In this document: in pieces, positions 44,429 through 53,814 of the stretch
How positions within the stretch are numbered: position 1 is the first letter of the stretch
Layout: each line of letters begins with the position of its first letter
Source of the DNA: Kordia sp.
GTDB lineage: Bacteria > Bacteroidota > Bacteroidia > Flavobacteriales > Flavobacteriaceae
Length of the DNA stretch: 64,000 bases
Direction: 5' to 3'
NCBI GenBank assembly: GCA_002733415.1
Contig: NVVR01000001.1
Coordinates: 258,493-322,492 of the forward strand
The notes under the pieces: generated by a model
Told to the model about the DNA's origin: nothing
Seen by the model: the letters and a program-made list of their open reading frames with translations, nothing else
The model's database searches: none
Position numbers and translations under genes: made by a program

Positions 44429-44776
44429 TTAATCTTTCTTGTCATCTGTAGCTGGTACAGTAGATGCAGGTGCATCATCTGTAGTAGAAACAGGAACTTC
44501 AATTTGTTGATCATTTGCACCATCTAAAGCTTTAGAAGAAGCTCCTTGGTTACCAAAAATAGTTACGTTAGATAATAATATTAATATAATCATTAACGCA
44601 CCTAACCACCATGTACTTTTATCAAGGAAGTCAGTAGTTTTTTGAACACCACCAATTTGTTGTGTTTCTCCTCCAAAACCAGCTCCTAATCCACCACCTT
44701 TTGGGTTTTGCACCATAATTACTACAATTAGTAAAAAGGCAACGATCATTATAAGTACTAAAAAGATATTAAACAT
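44429..44776 (-). CDS. secG: Preprotein translocase subunit SecG
   Basis: A 115-residue inner-membrane protein with two helices (about 2-22 and 56-75) flanking the conserved cytoplasmic loop VQNPKGGGLGAGFGG. It is an accessory subunit of SecYEG that aids protein export. The C-terminal tail is acidic and low-complexity (about 85-115), usual for flavobacterial SecG. It follows a TPR gene by 11 bp in the miaB-to-secG operon and ends at a terminator. Confidence 0.96.
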   Translation of the reverse strand: MFNIFLVLIMIVAFLLIVVIMVQNPKGGGLGAGFGGETQQIGGVQKTTDFLDKSTWWLGALMIILILLSNVTIFGNQGASSKALDGANDQQIEVPVSTTDDAPASTVPATDDKKD

Positions 44777-44787
44777 AATGGTATTAT

Positions 44788-45615
44788 TTATTTTGTATTA
44801 TTTATTTCTATTTGTTCTAAATCCGCAATTCGGTCTGCAAAGAAACTATTTTTTTCTGGATATTTCAAACTTAATATGCGATAAGCTTGAATTGCTTTTT
44901 TATAATTTTTTTGCTCTAAATAAACTTTAGCTAAAGTTTCTGTCATTAACTCGTTAGAACTAAAGCTGTTCTCTTTCGCGAGGTTTTTAAGAGACACTGT
45001 TTTTCTAACAGGTTTAATTTTTGGTTTAGAAGTGATAAATTTGTTTATCAGATCAACATTTCTAAGGTTTTTTGTTTTTTTTTCTTCCTTAACCTCCATG
45101 CGTTCAATAGTCGGTATAGCAGAAAGTTTAAGCCATTCTTGAAATGAGTGTGTTTCGTTTGTATTAAACTCCAAAGGAGTACCAATAGCTAAATTGTCTT
45201 CAGCGATAGCAGTTGTGTTTTCTACTGTTTTTTCTTCAAATAAATCAGGGTTTAACACTTGTTCATCATAAAAACTTGTTCCTGAATCAAAAATAGAAAT
45301 CTCTTCTGCAGCGACAACTTCAATGTCATTTGCTTGTTTTTGTAACTTTTGTTGAACTTTAGAAATAATATTCTGATTGAACGAATCTGAGGTGATGTAA
45401 TCAAATAAAACACTTCTGTCGATAGTATAAGCAGCTGTTAGTTTTAACTCGTGGTTATAGCTATAGCTTTCTTCTTTTTTTAACCCTTTTAAATACAAGG
45501 CACGAGCAGATTGGAAATAAGGAAAGTCATTTAGCACTCCTTTGAGCCCCATGGTTTGCTGCTCATTAATTCCTTGTGGTTGCTTTAATATGTTAGAAAA
45601 TTCAATATTATTCAT
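44788..45615 (-). CDS. TPR-like protein of the lptE-secG operon
   Basis: A 275-residue protein of unknown function. The C-terminus holds tetratricopeptide-like helices with LAKVYLEQKNYKKAIQAYRILSLKYPEKNSFF (split here at KAIQAYRILSLKYPEK); the rest is charged and probably disordered. No signal peptide is evident, so it is cytoplasmic. It lies 24 bp after lptE and 11 bp before secG, which puts it between two envelope-biogenesis genes; a role in the envelope is inferred from position only. Confidence 0.8.
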   Translation of the reverse strand: MNNIEFSNILKQPQGINEQQTMGLKGVLNDFPYFQSARALYLKGLKKEESYSYNHELKLTAAYTIDRSVLFDYITSDSFNQNIISKVQQKLQKQANDIEVVAAEEISIFDSGTSFYDEQVLNPDLFEEKTVENTTAIAEDNLAIGTPLEFNTNETHSFQEWLKLSAIPTIERMEVKEEKKTKNLRNVDLINKFITSKPKIKPVRKTVSLKNLAKENSFSSNELMTETLAKVYLEQKNYKKAIQAYRILSLKYPEKNSFFADRIADLEQIEINNTK

Positions 45616-45639
45616 TGCACCAAATTTGTTATGAGTAAG

Positions 45640-46137
45640 CTACCATTTAGCTAATGAAGCGTTAAAGATATCTTGAGTGATACGTTCGTAAATATCTTCC
45701 ATAGCAGTATCTAAACTTGCTCCAGTTAATTGTTGTGCAGCAGAGTAATCATAGTAAAAAGAAAATCTTTTTTCAAAATCATCATCTTCTTTTAATCTAT
45801 TTGTAAAACGAACATTTATGGTAACCGTTAATCTATTCTGTGCAGCTGTTTGACTTGCAGTAGCTGACATTGGTGCTATGGCAAAATTGGTGATTTCTCC
45901 TTCGTATATCAAGTCACCATTTGTGTTGGTAAGCTCTAGGTTAGTTTGATTCTGTATTAAATCTTGTAAGGCTAATGTAAAATTTCTATCTATTCCTGGT
46001 TCAATAATAGGCGCGTTATTTTGAAAAAAGTTTACTTGAAATGATTTTGCATCGCCTGTGTCTCCTCCTGTAAAGGAATAAATACCACAACCTTGAATGA
46101 TGCATGTGATAGTAAGTAAAAATAGAATTCTTTTCAT
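45640..46137 (-). CDS. lptE: LPS-assembly lipoprotein LptE
   Basis: A 165-residue outer-membrane lipoprotein: lipobox IQGCGIYSF with Cys17 lipidated, followed by the family pattern KSFQVNFFQNNAPIIEPGID and NFAIAPMSATASQTAAQNRL. LptE plugs the LptD channel for lipopolysaccharide export to the cell surface. It follows the sigma-54 activator by 46 bp and precedes the TPR and secG genes. Bacteroidota LptE proteins are very divergent from the enterobacterial ones, so this rests on the lineage-specific pattern. Confidence 0.9.
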   Translation of the reverse strand: MKRILFLLTITCIIQGCGIYSFTGGDTGDAKSFQVNFFQNNAPIIEPGIDRNFTLALQDLIQNQTNLELTNTNGDLIYEGEITNFAIAPMSATASQTAAQNRLTVTINVRFTNRLKEDDDFEKRFSFYYDYSAAQQLTGASLDTAMEDIYERITQDIFNASLAKW

Positions 46138-46183
46138 GGGCTTAAAAATACTGATTTAAATAGAATGGGGGATAAATAATTTG

Positions 46184-47446
46184 TTAAAGATCAAATTGTT
46201 TTATTTTTCTGTAAAGTGTTCGTTCAGAAATACCTAATTCTTTAGCAGCTAACTTTCGTTTTCCTTTGTTTCGTTCCAAAGATTTTTTAATCAGTTCTAA
46301 TTCCTTTTCATGAATAGAAAGTGTTTCTTCTTCAGTAATATCTTCAATGTATTCGAAAGCATCCGGTTCGGAGTACACTGATGGGGTGGCTTCTTGAGGT
46401 ATTTGCAATACTTTTATTTGCTCTTCTTGTGGTTCTGGTGTGTTAATTTCTTCTTCTTCTGGTTTATAGATTTTCTGAATTAACTCCTCGTTTTCTTGTT
46501 GTACTTTTTGCGTATTTCCGTTACGCATCAGTTCCATAGTCAGTTTTTTAAGGTCGTTTAAATCCGCTTTCATGTCGAACAGAACTTTGTATAGTATTTC
46601 ACGCTCATTACTGAAATCACTTTCTGACTTATTCTTATTGATAACTGAAGGTAAGTTACTCCCCATATTTGGTAAGTAGCCTTTTAAGGTAGTTACATTG
46701 ATGTTTCTTTCGCGTTCCAAAACAGAAATTTGTTCTGCGATATTTCTCAACTGACGAATATTCCCGTTCCATGGATATTTTAAAAGCAATTGAACAGCTT
46801 GTTCGTCTAGTTTAAGCGTAGGCATCTTGTATTTAAGTGCAAAATCAGAGGCGAATTTCCTGAATAAAATATGAATGTCATCTTTTCTCTCTCGTAAGGG
46901 GGGTAGGTTGATGTCAATAGTACTTAAACGGTAGTATAGGTCTTCACGAAACTTGCCTTTTTTTATGGCTTCAAACATATTTACGTTTGTTGCTGCTACA
47001 ATACGTACGTTGGTTTTTTGTGTTTTACTAGACCCTACTTTAATGAATTCACCATTTTCTAGTACACGTAATAAACGTACTTGTGTAGTTAGGGGTAACT
47101 CTCCAACTTCATCTAAAAATATGGTTCCGCCATCGGCAACTTCAAAGTAACCACTTCTGTTTTGTGTAGCTCCGGTAAAGGCCCCCTTTTCATGACCAAA
47201 TAATTCACTGTCAATTGTTCCTTCAGGAATTGCGCCACAGTTAACAGCAATATATTTCCCGTGCTTTCTATGGGATAAGGAATGTATTATTTTCGGAATA
47301 CTTTCTTTACCAACACCACTCTCTCCAGTAACTAAAACAGAAATATCTGTGGGAGCTACTCGAATTGCTTTTTCAAGTGCTCTATTTAGTTTAGGGTCGT
47401 TTCCTATAATTCCGAAACGTTGTTTGGTTGATTGAATGTTTTCCAT
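46184..47446 (-). CDS. Sigma-54-dependent transcriptional activator (no receiver domain)
   Basis: A 420-residue enhancer-binding AAA+ activator. Walker A GESGVGKE (41-48), the sigma-54 loop GAFTGA (88-93) and Walker B GGTIFLDEVGE (106-116) are intact, as is the R-finger region FREDLYYRLSTIDI. It starts almost immediately with the AAA+ domain and has no sensory or receiver domain; a low-complexity acidic linker (about 310-390) leads to a Fis-type helix-turn-helix at the C-terminus (about 400-418, AKELGISERTLYRKIKQF). Its control must come from elsewhere. It stands between miaB and lptE in one direction. Confidence 0.95.
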   Translation of the reverse strand: MENIQSTKQRFGIIGNDPKLNRALEKAIRVAPTDISVLVTGESGVGKESIPKIIHSLSHRKHGKYIAVNCGAIPEGTIDSELFGHEKGAFTGATQNRSGYFEVADGGTIFLDEVGELPLTTQVRLLRVLENGEFIKVGSSKTQKTNVRIVAATNVNMFEAIKKGKFREDLYYRLSTIDINLPPLRERKDDIHILFRKFASDFALKYKMPTLKLDEQAVQLLLKYPWNGNIRQLRNIAEQISVLERERNINVTTLKGYLPNMGSNLPSVINKNKSESDFSNEREILYKVLFDMKADLNDLKKLTMELMRNGNTQKVQQENEELIQKIYKPEEEEINTPEPQEEQIKVLQIPQEATPSVYSEPDAFEYIEDITEEETLSIHEKELELIKKSLERNKGKRKLAAKELGISERTLYRKIKQFDL

Positions 47447-47455
47447 GTTTTTTTA

Positions 47456-47561
47456 TGTCATTCCCTTGAAGAAGGGAATCGGTTAATTATTTACTTTTAT
47501 ATTGTTTATCCAAGCGCAATTGAATACCTAATTAAGAGGTTTCCGCCTGCGCGGGAATATT
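47456..47561. repeat. REP-like GTCATTCCC element between sigma-54 activator and miaB
   Basis: TGTCATTCCCTTGAAGAAGG (47456-47475) with an internal ATTCCC...GGGAAT hairpin, and a matching GTTTCCGCCTGCGCGGGAAT (47538-47557) arm at the far end. It belongs to the same class as 43833-43911 and fills the gap between the two genes. Confidence 0.5.
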
Positions 47562-49008
47562 AATTATTATCAGAATGTCCAACAGCTTCTCCTAAAAAGG
47601 TAGCAGTGGTACAGTCGTTTATTTTTACGTTTACAAAATCGCCAATTTTATAATGTTCTTTAGGGAAAACAATCATGTTACTTTGGGTGTTTCTTCCTGC
47701 CCAATGCGCATCTGATTTTTTCGAAGTTTTTTCAATTAAAACTTCTTCAGTTTTTCCTAAATGTTTTTTTAATTGTTCATGACCAATAGTGCGCTGCACA
47801 TCAATTACTTCTTGTAAGCGACGTTTTTTTGTTTCAAAAGGAACATCATCATCAAGTTTTCGTCCAGCTAAAGTTCCTGGACGTTCAGAGTATGAAAACA
47901 TAAATCCGTAATCATATTGTACATGCTTGATTAAATCTAAAGTGTCTTGATGGTCCTCCTCAGTTTCTGTTGGAAAACCAATAATCATGTCTTGAGATAG
48001 TGCTATTCCAGGAATGATTTGATATATAGTGTCCGTCAGTTCCATGTATTCCTCACGAGTGTGCTGACGGTTCATTTTTTTAAGAATTCTATTACTCCCG
48101 CTTTGTACTGGTAAGTGCAGGTGTTTGCAAATATTTTTATGCATAGCCATGGTGCGAATTACTTCTAAACTCATATCCTGTGGATTAGAGGTAGAAAAAC
48201 GAATACGTAATTTCGGATTAGCTAAAGCAACCATGTCTAATAATTTTGCAAAATCTACAGCAGTAGTTTTTTGCATTTCGGAAGCGTTTTTAAAATCTTT
48301 TTTAAGTCCACCACCATACCATAAATAACTATCTACGTTCTGTCCTAATAGAGTAACTTCCTTGTATCCTTTAGAAATTAAGTCGGTTATTTCACTTAAA
48401 ATAGATTGTGTATCTCTGCTTCGTTCTCGTCCTCTGGTGAATGGAACAACGCAAAAAGTACACATATTGTCACATCCACGAGTAATAGAAACAAAAGCGG
48501 TAACACCGTTACTTTGTAATCTTACAGGGGAAATGTCTGCATAGGTTTCTTCTTTCGATAATAATACGTTTACGGCACTTCTACCATCTTCAACATCAGC
48601 AATAAGATTTGGTAAATCTTTGTAGGCATCAGGTCCTACAACAAGATCAACTATCTTTTCTTCTTCTAGAAACTTCTCTTTTAAACGTTCGGCCATACAT
48701 CCTAAAACACCAACTTTCATATTTGGGTTGATATCCCTTTTTACAGCATTGTATTTTTGAAGGCGTTTACGAATGGTTTGTTCGGCTTTATCACGAATAG
48801 AACATGTGTTCACTAAAACTAAATCGGCTTCTTCTAACTTATCAGTAGTATTGAATCCGTCTTGAGCTAAAATAGAGGCGACAACTTCACTGTCGGCAAA
48901 GTTCATTTGACAACCATAACTTTCAATAAAAAGTTTACGTGAATTCCCTTTCTTGTGAATTGTATTTAATTGTTCTCCTTGTTTGCTTTCGTCTATTATC
49001 TTCTCCAT
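47560..49008 (-). CDS. miaB: tRNA-2-methylthio-N6-dimethylallyladenosine synthase MiaB
   Basis: A 482-residue radical-SAM methylthiotransferase acting on i6A37 of tRNAs. The auxiliary cluster cysteines are visible (SYGCQMN Cys33, VNTCSIRD Cys69, LGCMAE Cys104), the radical-SAM CDNMCTFC provides Cys179, Cys183 and Cys186, and a TRAM domain is at the C-terminus. The N-terminal 25 residues before KLFIESYGCQMN are variable. It leads the operon toward secG, and a strong promoter at 49036-49067 faces it. Confidence 0.97.
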   Translation of the reverse strand: MEKIIDESKQGEQLNTIHKKGNSRKLFIESYGCQMNFADSEVVASILAQDGFNTTDKLEEADLVLVNTCSIRDKAEQTIRKRLQKYNAVKRDINPNMKVGVLGCMAERLKEKFLEEEKIVDLVVGPDAYKDLPNLIADVEDGRSAVNVLLSKEETYADISPVRLQSNGVTAFVSITRGCDNMCTFCVVPFTRGRERSRDTQSILSEITDLISKGYKEVTLLGQNVDSYLWYGGGLKKDFKNASEMQKTTAVDFAKLLDMVALANPKLRIRFSTSNPQDMSLEVIRTMAMHKNICKHLHLPVQSGSNRILKKMNRQHTREEYMELTDTIYQIIPGIALSQDMIIGFPTETEEDHQDTLDLIKHVQYDYGFMFSYSERPGTLAGRKLDDDVPFETKKRRLQEVIDVQRTIGHEQLKKHLGKTEEVLIEKTSKKSDAHWAGRNTQSNMIVFPKEHYKIGDFVNVKINDCTTATFLGEAVGHSDNN

Positions 49009-49035
49009 CTAAATGTGTATTTCTCGGATTTAAAG

Positions 49036-49067
49036 CAAAGATAATGCTAAAATAAACTTCTGACAAA
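49036..49067 (-). promoter_or_regulatory. Promoter of miaB
   Basis: On the minus strand TTTG (49064-49067), a 20-bp spacer, and TATCTTTG (49036-49043) fit the Bacteroidota -33/-7 pattern. It is 27 nt upstream of the miaB ATG. Confidence 0.65.
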
Positions 49068-49118
49068 GTGGCATGGTTTATTTGTGTATATTTACTAAAA
49101 CTAACAAAAAATATAAAA

Positions 49119-49898
49119 ATGAACTTTTCGGAATTAGAACAAAAAATTAATGAAAATAAAAGTATCGATTTTGGAGATATTTTCAGTAAATCAATAGAGT
49201 TGTTTAAGAAAACATGGAAACAAGGGTTGTTGCATGCTTTACTGTCGGTTGGATTGGTGTTGGGTGTTATGGCTTTAGTATTAGTGCCTTTGTTTTTAAT
49301 GGGGGTTTTTGATCCATCTGCTTTTGAAAGTATAGAAAGTGGCGATCCGGATTATAAATCTATTATTATAGTTTACTTAGTAATGTTCCCTGCAATATTT
49401 TTGGCTTCAGTTTTTTCTTTACTGTTAAACATGGCGTTTTATAGAATGATAAAACAAATAGACTTAGATGAACCTGCTTCGTCGGTTTCTTTCGGGATGT
49501 TTATGAATACGAAATACTTTATGAAAGCTTTAGTGTTGTCAATAATAACAACGCTAATAGCTGTAGTGGCTGTATTAGCGTGCTATTTACCGTTGTTTTA
49601 TGTAATGGTACCGCTAACCTTATTGATACCGATTTTAACGTTTAATCCTGAAATGTCTAATTCAGACTTGATAAAGGCTAGCTTTAAATTAGGGACTAAA
49701 AAATGGTTAATTACTTTTGGGTTAATTTTTATATCTGCAATTTTAGCTGAATTGGTTGGTTTGATATTGTGTGGTGTTGGAATATTTGTTACAATGTCAT
49801 TTATTTATTTGCCATCGTATTTTGTATATAAAGACACTATAGGTTTTGTTGATGATTCAGGTGATTTACAAGAAAAAGAAAAAATATGCGAACTGTAA
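49119..49898 (+). CDS. Hypothetical polytopic membrane protein
   Basis: A 259-residue protein. The ATG at 49119 (MNFSELEQKINENKSIDFGDI) is preferred over the upstream GTG at 49068, because the latter would add sequence inside the divergent miaB promoter. Four or more helices follow (for example GLLHALLSVGLVLGVMALVL and IIVYLVMFPAIFLASVFSLLL). Its pattern is reminiscent of DUF975/beta-carotene-like or YciC-like membrane proteins, but I do not assign a function. It is followed by a terminator. Confidence 0.75.
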   Translation: MNFSELEQKINENKSIDFGDIFSKSIELFKKTWKQGLLHALLSVGLVLGVMALVLVPLFLMGVFDPSAFESIESGDPDYKSIIIVYLVMFPAIFLASVFSLLLNMAFYRMIKQIDLDEPASSVSFGMFMNTKYFMKALVLSIITTLIAVVAVLACYLPLFYVMVPLTLLIPILTFNPEMSNSDLIKASFKLGTKKWLITFGLIFISAILAELVGLILCGVGIFVTMSFIYLPSYFVYKDTIGFVDDSGDLQEKEKICEL

Positions 49899-49924
49899 TT
49901 GTATTTAAATAATGGGTTGTAAAA

Positions 49925-49968
49925 CTGCTTTTAACTGAAATTTCAAGGTTAAAAGCAGATTTTTTTTT
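49925..49968 (+). terminator. Terminator after the membrane protein gene
   Basis: CTGCTTTTAAC (49925-49935) pairs with GTTAAAAGCAG (49948-49958), followed by a nine-T run. It lies 26 bp past the stop. Confidence 0.9.
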
Positions 49969-49988
49969 AGAAATAGTTTTTTTTGATA

Positions 49989-49996
49989 TACTTTTG
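49989..49996 (+). promoter_or_regulatory. -7 element of topA
   Basis: TACTTTTG, exact TAnnTTTG match, 20 nt upstream of the topA ATG at 50017. The -33 region has only a T run about 20 bp upstream. Confidence 0.5.
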
Positions 49997-50016
49997 CAAA
50001 ATCTAAAAGGGAATAA

Positions 50017-52548
50017 ATGGCAAAGAATTTAGTTATAGTTGAGTCACCTGCAAAGGCGAAAACGATTGAAAAATTTTTAGGAAAAGACTTTAAAGTGGAA
50101 TCTAGTTATGGTCACATAGCGGATTTACCTTCTAAAGAATTAGGGGTAGATGTTGAAGGAGATTTTGATCCCATATACATTGTTTCTGACGATAAAAAAG
50201 CAGTAGTTAAAAAACTAAAAGCTTTAGCTAAAAAAGCAGATATGGTATGGCTAGCTTCGGATGAGGATCGCGAGGGAGAAGCAATAGCATGGCATTTACA
50301 AGAAACATTAGAATTAGATAAGGATAAAACAAAACGTATTGTTTTTAACTCAATAACTAAAAAAGCAGTAACCACTGCAATTGAGAATCCAAGAGAGATA
50401 GATTACAACTTAGTAAACGCACAGCAGGCTCGTAGAGTTTTAGATAGATTGGTTGGGTATGAGTTGTCTCCAGTATTATGGAGGAAAGTAAAAAGAGGTT
50501 TGTCAGCAGGTAGAGTGCAATCGGTATCTGTTCGATTAATTGTAGAGAAGGAGAGAGCTATTCAGGAATTCAATACAAAAGCATCTTATAAAGTAGTTGC
50601 AGAATTTAGTACTGAAGCAGGGAAGAAATTCAAAGCAAAGGTCTCAAAAGACTTTTCTGCTAAAGCAGAGGCACAAGCTTTTTTAGAAAAAAATAAGGGA
50701 GCTGATTTCAGTGTAGCTGATTTAACTAAGAAGCCAGCAAAAAAATCTCCAGCAGCACCATTTACAACGTCTACATTACAGCAAGAAGCGTCACGTAAGT
50801 TATATTTTTCAGTAAGTAAAACAATGCAAGTTGCACAACGTTTGTATGAGCAAGGGTTGGTTACTTATATGAGAACTGATAGTGTGAGTTTGTCAGAAGA
50901 GGCGTTAGAGGCAGCTAAAAAAGAAATTGAAAATTACTACGGTAAGGAATACGCAAAAACTAGAAGTTTTGCGAATAAAAGTAAAGGGGCACAGGAAGCG
51001 CATGAGGCAATACGACCTACAAATATGGATGTGCATACGGTTGATTTGGAAAGAGATCAGTCTCGTTTGTATGAATTAATATGGAAGCGTACGTTGGCAT
51101 CACAAATGAGTGATGCGCAATTAGAGAATACGAATGTGAAAATTAATGCTTCAACACATCAACAACAATTTACTGCAAGTGGTCAGGTGGTGAAGTTTGA
51201 TGGTTTCTTAAAAGTGTATTTGGAAGGGAATGATAATGAAGAGGAGGAGGAAGATGGAATGTTGCCTACAATGAAAGTTGATGAGGCTGTAGCGAATCAT
51301 TATATCACTGCTACGGAACGTTTTACAAGACCGCCATATCGTTTTACGGAAGCTTCTTTAGTAAAGAGGTTAGAGGAACTAGGTATCGGTCGTCCGTCTA
51401 CATATGCGCCAACAATTTCTACTATCCAGAATAGAAATTATGTTGAAAAAGGTCAAATAGAAGGAGTTGAACGTAATTATTGCCAATTGCTTTTAGAGAA
51501 TGACAATTTAAAAGATACTACTTTAACAGAAAAAGTTGGTTCGGATAAAGGAAAGTTGATCCCTACGGATATTGGAATTATCGTAAACGACTTTTTGGTA
51601 ACAAATTTCAAAAGTATATTAGAATATAGTTTTACTGCCAATGTAGAAGAAACGTTTGATTTAATTGCTTCGGGTGATAAGGACTGGAAAGTAATGATGA
51701 AAGACTTCTATGAAGAGTTTCATCCACAGGTATTGGATGTGCAGGAAAACGCAGAACGTGGAAACGGGGAGCGTATTTTAGGAGTTCATCCAGAGTCGGG
51801 GCGTCGTGTAAGTGTTCGTTTAGGACGTTTCGGTGCGATGGTACAAGTTGGAGTTGTTGAGGATGAAGAAAAACCATTGTTCGCAAGTTTAACTGAAAAT
51901 CAAAGTTTAGGGTCTATTACTTTTGAAGAAGCAATGGATTTATTCAAATTGCCTAAAAACTTAGGTGATTATGATGGGGAAGAAGTTATCGTAAGTAATG
52001 GTCGTTTTGGGCCATATATCAAGTTTGGTGAAAAATACGTTTCTCTTGAAAAGGGAGAAAATGCGATGGATGTTGATTTTGATCGTGCGGTAGTGTTGAT
52101 TGAAGCAAAGAAAAAAGCAGATGCGCCAATTCATCATTATGAAGGTCATGAAATAACTAAAGGTGTTGGTCGTTTCGGTCCGTTTATAAAATGGAATGGA
52201 ATTTTCATCAATGTAAATAAAAAATACGATTACGATAATTTAACAAATGCTGATTTAGAAGAATTAATTGAGCTAAAGAAGCAAAAGGAAATTGATAAGT
52301 TACTTGTTAATTGGGAAGAAGAAGGAATTCGAATAGAAAAAGCCCGTTGGGGACGTTTTAATGTTATTCAAGGTAAAATTAAAGTTGAATTAGCGAAAAC
52401 TGTTGATGTTTCTAAAATAACTTTAGAAGAAGCTCAGGATATGATTGAAGCTAAGAAGCCTAAAAAGAAAAAGGCTGCTGCTAAAAAGAAACCTGCAGCA
52501 AAGAAAAAAACTACAGCTAAAAAGACAACTAAGAAAAAAACAAGCTAA
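50017..52548 (+). CDS. topA: DNA topoisomerase I
   Basis: An 843-residue type IA topoisomerase that relaxes negative supercoils. The Toprim domain holds SDEDREGEAI (Asp82, Asp84, Glu86), and GLVTYMRTDSV gives the catalytic Tyr284. C-terminal topo-C repeats with FGPYIKFGEKY and GRFGPFIKWNG follow, and the protein ends in a Lys/Ala-rich tail like that of eukaryotic histone H1 (about 815-843, PKKKKAAAKKKPAAKKKTTA), a known flavobacterial feature likely for DNA contact. It shares an operon with the arginase-fold gene 4 bp downstream. Confidence 0.98.
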   Translation: MAKNLVIVESPAKAKTIEKFLGKDFKVESSYGHIADLPSKELGVDVEGDFDPIYIVSDDKKAVVKKLKALAKKADMVWLASDEDREGEAIAWHLQETLELDKDKTKRIVFNSITKKAVTTAIENPREIDYNLVNAQQARRVLDRLVGYELSPVLWRKVKRGLSAGRVQSVSVRLIVEKERAIQEFNTKASYKVVAEFSTEAGKKFKAKVSKDFSAKAEAQAFLEKNKGADFSVADLTKKPAKKSPAAPFTTSTLQQEASRKLYFSVSKTMQVAQRLYEQGLVTYMRTDSVSLSEEALEAAKKEIENYYGKEYAKTRSFANKSKGAQEAHEAIRPTNMDVHTVDLERDQSRLYELIWKRTLASQMSDAQLENTNVKINASTHQQQFTASGQVVKFDGFLKVYLEGNDNEEEEEDGMLPTMKVDEAVANHYITATERFTRPPYRFTEASLVKRLEELGIGRPSTYAPTISTIQNRNYVEKGQIEGVERNYCQLLLENDNLKDTTLTEKVGSDKGKLIPTDIGIIVNDFLVTNFKSILEYSFTANVEETFDLIASGDKDWKVMMKDFYEEFHPQVLDVQENAERGNGERILGVHPESGRRVSVRLGRFGAMVQVGVVEDEEKPLFASLTENQSLGSITFEEAMDLFKLPKNLGDYDGEEVIVSNGRFGPYIKFGEKYVSLEKGENAMDVDFDRAVVLIEAKKKADAPIHHYEGHEITKGVGRFGPFIKWNGIFINVNKKYDYDNLTNADLEELIELKKQKEIDKLLVNWEEEGIRIEKARWGRFNVIQGKIKVELAKTVDVSKITLEEAQDMIEAKKPKKKKAAAKKKPAAKKKTTAKKTTKKKTS

Positions 52549-52552
52549 ACAA

Positions 52553-53719
52553 ATGATATTAGATTTTCTAACTCCAGTTGCAGACAGTGTAATAGCTCAT
52601 GCGAAGTTACAAGACAAGCAATCGTTAGGGAATTCAATTTCATTCTATAAAGAAGGTGGTGAGTTTCCTGAAATTGAAAAAGGAGCTTTAGTGCTTGTAG
52701 GGGTTCTAGAGAATAGGAATGACATTAACTACTTAGGAGAGCAATTGTCTTTTGATGAAACAAGAAAGGCTCTTTGCGAATTGTTTCCGGGTAATTGGAA
52801 AATGCCAATTGTAGATATTGGTAATATTCATCCGGGCGAAACCGTTTCAGACACGTATTTTGCGTTAAAGAAAGTAGTAGCCGCAGTTGTGAAGCTAGGG
52901 GCTATTCCGATAGTGCTGGGAGGTTCCCATGATTTAACTTACGCAATGTATCGCGCTTACGATGATTTAGATCAGATGGTAAGTTTGGTGTGTATAGATG
53001 CAAAGTTTGATTTAAAAGATACTTCAGAAGGAATTAAAAATAACAACTACATGAATGCAGTAGTTGTAGAAGAGCCAAATAATTTAATTAACTTTTCAAA
53101 TATTGGGTTTCAGACCTACTACAATGCTCAGGAAGAAATAGACCTGCTAGAGAAATTGTATTTTGAAACCTATCGTTTGGGTGAGATAACTAATGATATA
53201 GGTTTGGTTGAGCCGATTACACGTGATGCAGATGTAGTGAGCTTTGATATGACATCAATTAAGGCGTCTGAAATAGCAAAAGGGGAAGGGTATCGTTCGC
53301 CGAATGGTTTTGACGGAAAGGAAGCGTGTGCTATTGCTAGGTATTCTGGTGTAAGTAATACGGTCTCTAGTTTCGGGCTGTTTGAGTTAAATAACAAATT
53401 ATCTTGTTCAGGAGTAATGCTTTCTGCGCAAATGATTTGGTATTTTGTTGAAGGGGTGCATTGTAGAATAACGGAGCCTTCTTTAAGTTCTGAATCTGGT
53501 TATAAAAAATACATCGTACCATCTCAAGACTACGATTTGGTGTTTTATGAGAGTTTAATCAGTAAAAGATGGTGGGTAAAATTGCCTGATAACGAGTTGG
53601 AGAATAATAATATTAAAAAACATTCGTTATTATCTTGCACACAAGAGGATTATTTGATAGCTTGTGATCAGCAAATTCCTAAAAGGATATTCAAAGCCTT
53701 TAGAAAAAATTTAATTTAA
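52553..53719 (+). CDS. Arginase-fold (ureohydrolase) family protein with altered metal site
   Basis: A 388-residue protein of the ureohydrolase superfamily (arginase, agmatinase, formimidoylglutamase), starting at ATG 52553, 4 bp after topA. The fold motifs are recognisable but altered: GGSHD (123-127) instead of GGDHS, DAKFD (149-153) instead of DAHxD, and SFDMTSI (230-236) instead of SxDxDxxDP. Thus at least two manganese ligands of classical enzymes are replaced, although some Bacteroidota members carry this pattern. Activity may be lost or changed. The longer upstream frame overlapping topA is not supported. Confidence 0.85.
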   Translation: MILDFLTPVADSVIAHAKLQDKQSLGNSISFYKEGGEFPEIEKGALVLVGVLENRNDINYLGEQLSFDETRKALCELFPGNWKMPIVDIGNIHPGETVSDTYFALKKVVAAVVKLGAIPIVLGGSHDLTYAMYRAYDDLDQMVSLVCIDAKFDLKDTSEGIKNNNYMNAVVVEEPNNLINFSNIGFQTYYNAQEEIDLLEKLYFETYRLGEITNDIGLVEPITRDADVVSFDMTSIKASEIAKGEGYRSPNGFDGKEACAIARYSGVSNTVSSFGLFELNNKLSCSGVMLSAQMIWYFVEGVHCRITEPSLSSESGYKKYIVPSQDYDLVFYESLISKRWWVKLPDNELENNNIKKHSLLSCTQEDYLIACDQQIPKRIFKAFRKNLI

Positions 53720-53814
53720 CACAATTTTAAGTGAATATTCGTTTAAAAGTATTTTCTCCGTGTTAAAACGCACTAATTTTTTCTGACTTAGTTAAATATT
53801 TTTTCAATTAAAAG

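Noticed and set aside
52445-52552. Upstream extension of the arginase-like frame
   Set aside because: It lies inside the Lys-rich tail of topA and only reflects that tail in another frame.
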